This document shows, piece after piece, positions 29,833-31,198 of a DNA stretch of 31,198 nt (positions are counted from its first letter, which is position 1; each line of letters begins with the position of its first letter). Location: contig CAZYMD010000038.1 in the NCBI GenBank assembly GCA_964649005.1, forward strand, positions 1 to 31,198. Reading direction: 5' to 3'. The notes below the pieces were generated by a model. That model did no database searches, was not told where the DNA came from, and was given only the letters and a program-made list of their open reading frames with translations. Origin of the DNA: CAZGMJ01 sp964649005 (lineage in GTDB: Bacteria; Planctomycetota; Phycisphaerae; Sedimentisphaerales; Anaerobacaceae). The position numbers were made by a program, and so were the translations under genes.

Positions 29833-30815
29833 TTGTCCCTCTCTGTGGTAGTCAGGCTTCCGGTGTGTTTTTCTTTGGCCAACTCGGCGGCCTTGGTATC
29901 GGGCCAGTTTCTGACAACCATATCGTAGTAAAGAGTTGCCGCCTGGGGTTTTCCGACCCTTTCATAGTAGCAGGCGGTGCTGTATTGTTTATACGCCATT
30001 TGCTCGTTTATGCGGTTGAGGATATCAGCTACGCCGATTTCTTCAGCATCCTTGGGAAAGAGCAATTGAAGTTTCTCATATTGGGTCTTGGCTATGCTTA
30101 GTCTGGAGCCATCAAAGAACGGTTTTCTCTCTTCAGGATTGTCGTTGTAGGCGGTATATTGGGATCTTGCCATTCCGTGCAATGCCTGCATTCCAATTTC
30201 CCCCACCATCCAGTGGGTTGATATGTCATGCCATTTTAGATAGGCGTCATCGTACTTATGGTGCTTCTCATAGTGCTCAGCTACGGCGATTGCGGCCTTT
30301 ATTCCGATGGGTGAGTAATAGCCGGCCAGATCGGTCACTTTCTCCATTATTTTGATGCCTTCGGCGTATCCCTTGAGCTTTATAACCTTCAATACGGTTT
30401 TTCTCTCGCCACCCAAATAGGCTGTAGCCACTGCGAATTCTCTATCGATGGCGGCATCATACAGCTTGCTCATAGGGTAATCTTTGAGGAATTTATCATA
30501 GGCTCGGATTGCCCTGGTGAACTTGCCCTCGCAGAAGAACATCTCGGCTTTGACGAATGCGTCGAAGTCCGGCCCGGCGATTTCGGGGAAATCCCCTTCG
30601 AGTTTTTTATAGGCCTCTTTAGCGGCTGAAAGCTGGCCAGTATTGACCAACTGCTTGGTGTTTGCGACCGCGAGCAGGAACTTCTCGGACCCCTGGCCCG
30701 AGACGGTCGTAAGATCATTGCCATCTGTCAGTCGCCATGTATCAGCACAGGCGTTTGAAGCTGTTAAGGCCAGCGCCACCGTGCACACTACTAATAGAAC
30801 TCTATACTTCAGCAT
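29829..30815 (-). CDS. BamD/YfiO-like periplasmic TPR protein
   Basis: 328 residues. Signal peptide (about 1-24, cut after NACA) followed by TPR-like helical pairs at about 50-115 (AAKEAYKKLEGDFPEIAG; AIRAYDKFLKDYPMSKLYDAA), about 185-215 and 270-310 (ACYYERVGKPQAATLYYDMV). The FLKDYPMSK-type segment matches BamD/YfiO of the beta-barrel assembly complex. A true BamD is a lipoprotein; here the cysteine at 23 lacks a proper lipobox (SNAC), so it may be soluble. ATG 30815 has GGAG eight bases upstream. It is the first gene of the minus-strand run and its TGA overlaps the LptE-like ATG. Confidence 0.75.
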   Translation of the reverse strand: MLKYRVLLVVCTVALALTASNACADTWRLTDGNDLTTVSGQGSEKFLLAVANTKQLVNTGQLSAAKEAYKKLEGDFPEIAGPDFDAFVKAEMFFCEGKFTRAIRAYDKFLKDYPMSKLYDAAIDREFAVATAYLGGERKTVLKVIKLKGYAEGIKIMEKVTDLAGYYSPIGIKAAIAVAEHYEKHHKYDDAYLKWHDISTHWMVGEIGMQALHGMARSQYTAYNDNPEERKPFFDGSRLSIAKTQYEKLQLLFPKDAEEIGVADILNRINEQMAYKQYSTACYYERVGKPQAATLYYDMVVRNWPDTKAAELAKEKHTGSLTTTERDK

Positions 30816-31192
30816 TGCCTGTGCTCCGCTAATCGAATCCCAAGCCGATATTCATCCATAAGTGCCGCGCATTATACATCTTTGGCAGGGTATTGCAAAG
30901 GTGGCGCGCAAAAACTTGGTAATATGTTGTCCAGGCTTCCATATGAGGTCTTAGCGGTGTTTGAGACCGACCGAGTGTTGAATTGGGGGATCTTGCGGTA
31001 AAATAGGCAGGTCGCATTTAATAATTCTAACTTTGCGACAGGCAAGTAGGGGGGCATTGGGCTTTTGGGAATCCACGCATTGACCCGGTGAAGCAGAAAA
31101 AGGGATTGACCGTGCAGAAGCAATGCTATATCGTCTTGTGCATAAACGTTTGCGTAGCGCATTAGTTAAAATCCGGACAATGGAGGTGTAAC
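30816..31192. other. Divergent intergenic region at right end
   Basis: These 377 bases have no supported gene. They hold the bamD-like promoter on the minus strand and a plus-strand promoter pair: TTGACC (31106-31111) with TATATC (31127-31132, 15-base spacer) or TATCGT (31129-31134, 17-base spacer). No riboswitch or terminator was recognised. An open frame of 96 codons on the minus strand lacks an SD and looks non-coding. Confidence 0.45.
30871..30898 (-). promoter_or_regulatory. Promoter of the bamD-like operon
   Basis: On the minus strand, TTGCAA (30893-30898) and a perfect TATAAT (30871-30876) are separated by 16 bases. The leader to the ATG at 30815 would be about 48 bases. This is the only strong promoter seen upstream of the six-gene run. 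Confidence 0.6.
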
Positions 31193-31198
31193 ATGATT
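31193..31198 (+). CDS. Start of a further gene (only two codons in window)
   Basis: GGAGGTG followed by TAAC and ATG ATT at 31193-31198 is a strong ribosome site with a start codon, 60-80 bases after a promoter pair. Nothing can be said about the product. Confidence 0.5.

Overview
The window is a chromosomal segment of a Gram-negative-type bacterium. It most likely belongs to the Planctomycetota, plausibly class Phycisphaerae. The reasons are an oversized SecA (1161 aa) with an expanded helical region, a complete Rnf complex in the order C-D-G-E-A-B, outer-membrane biogenesis lipoproteins, and Planctomycete-like TPR and ceramidase-family proteins. The placement rests on family resemblance alone, because there is no rRNA here. 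No mobile element, CRISPR array, tRNA or rRNA was found.

Left part (1-10493), all on the minus strand: a truncated secreted ceramidase-family hydrolase (1-1081); a 777-base gene-free stretch that ends in an intrinsic terminator on the plus strand; secA and efp; a GC-rich, palindrome-dense island upstream of efp; then rnr (RNase R), rpsT (S20, GTG start with a perfect Shine-Dalgarno) and a cytoplasmic TPR protein. This block covers protein export, translation and RNA turnover.

Middle part: a divergent promoter region leads into plus-strand glyA, a dimeric dUTPase-like gene, a Gfo/Idh/MocA-fold protein that has lost its catalytic motifs, and a membrane-anchored zinc-ribbon protein. A convergent M48 lipoprotein metalloprotease follows. 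A strong promoter at 15203-15231 then drives a small RseC-like membrane protein and rnfC-D-G-E-A-B, with overlapping or close gene junctions. This encodes a sodium/proton-translocating ferredoxin:NAD oxidoreductase. The convergent apbE immediately downstream encodes the FMN transferase needed to flavinylate RnfG and RnfD. A TIGR03960-type radical SAM gene is divergent from apbE.

Right part (23766-30815), a minus-strand run read right to left: a BamD-like TPR protein, an LptE-like lipoprotein, ftsH, dsbD, nth and a LOG-family gene. A well-formed promoter (TTGCAA, 16 bases, TATAAT) lies just upstream. The first four genes link outer-membrane assembly, membrane proteolysis and periplasmic thiol chemistry. 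The last six bases hold the first two codons of another plus-strand gene behind a good Shine-Dalgarno.

Most of the content is housekeeping. The features most worth a second look are the five-fold Trp-Ala repeat inserted in SecA, the minimal RseC-like protein heading the rnf operon, the degenerate Gfo/Idh protein, the zinc-ribbon membrane protein, the palindrome-dense island at 6141-6238 and the orphan terminator at 1714-1750.
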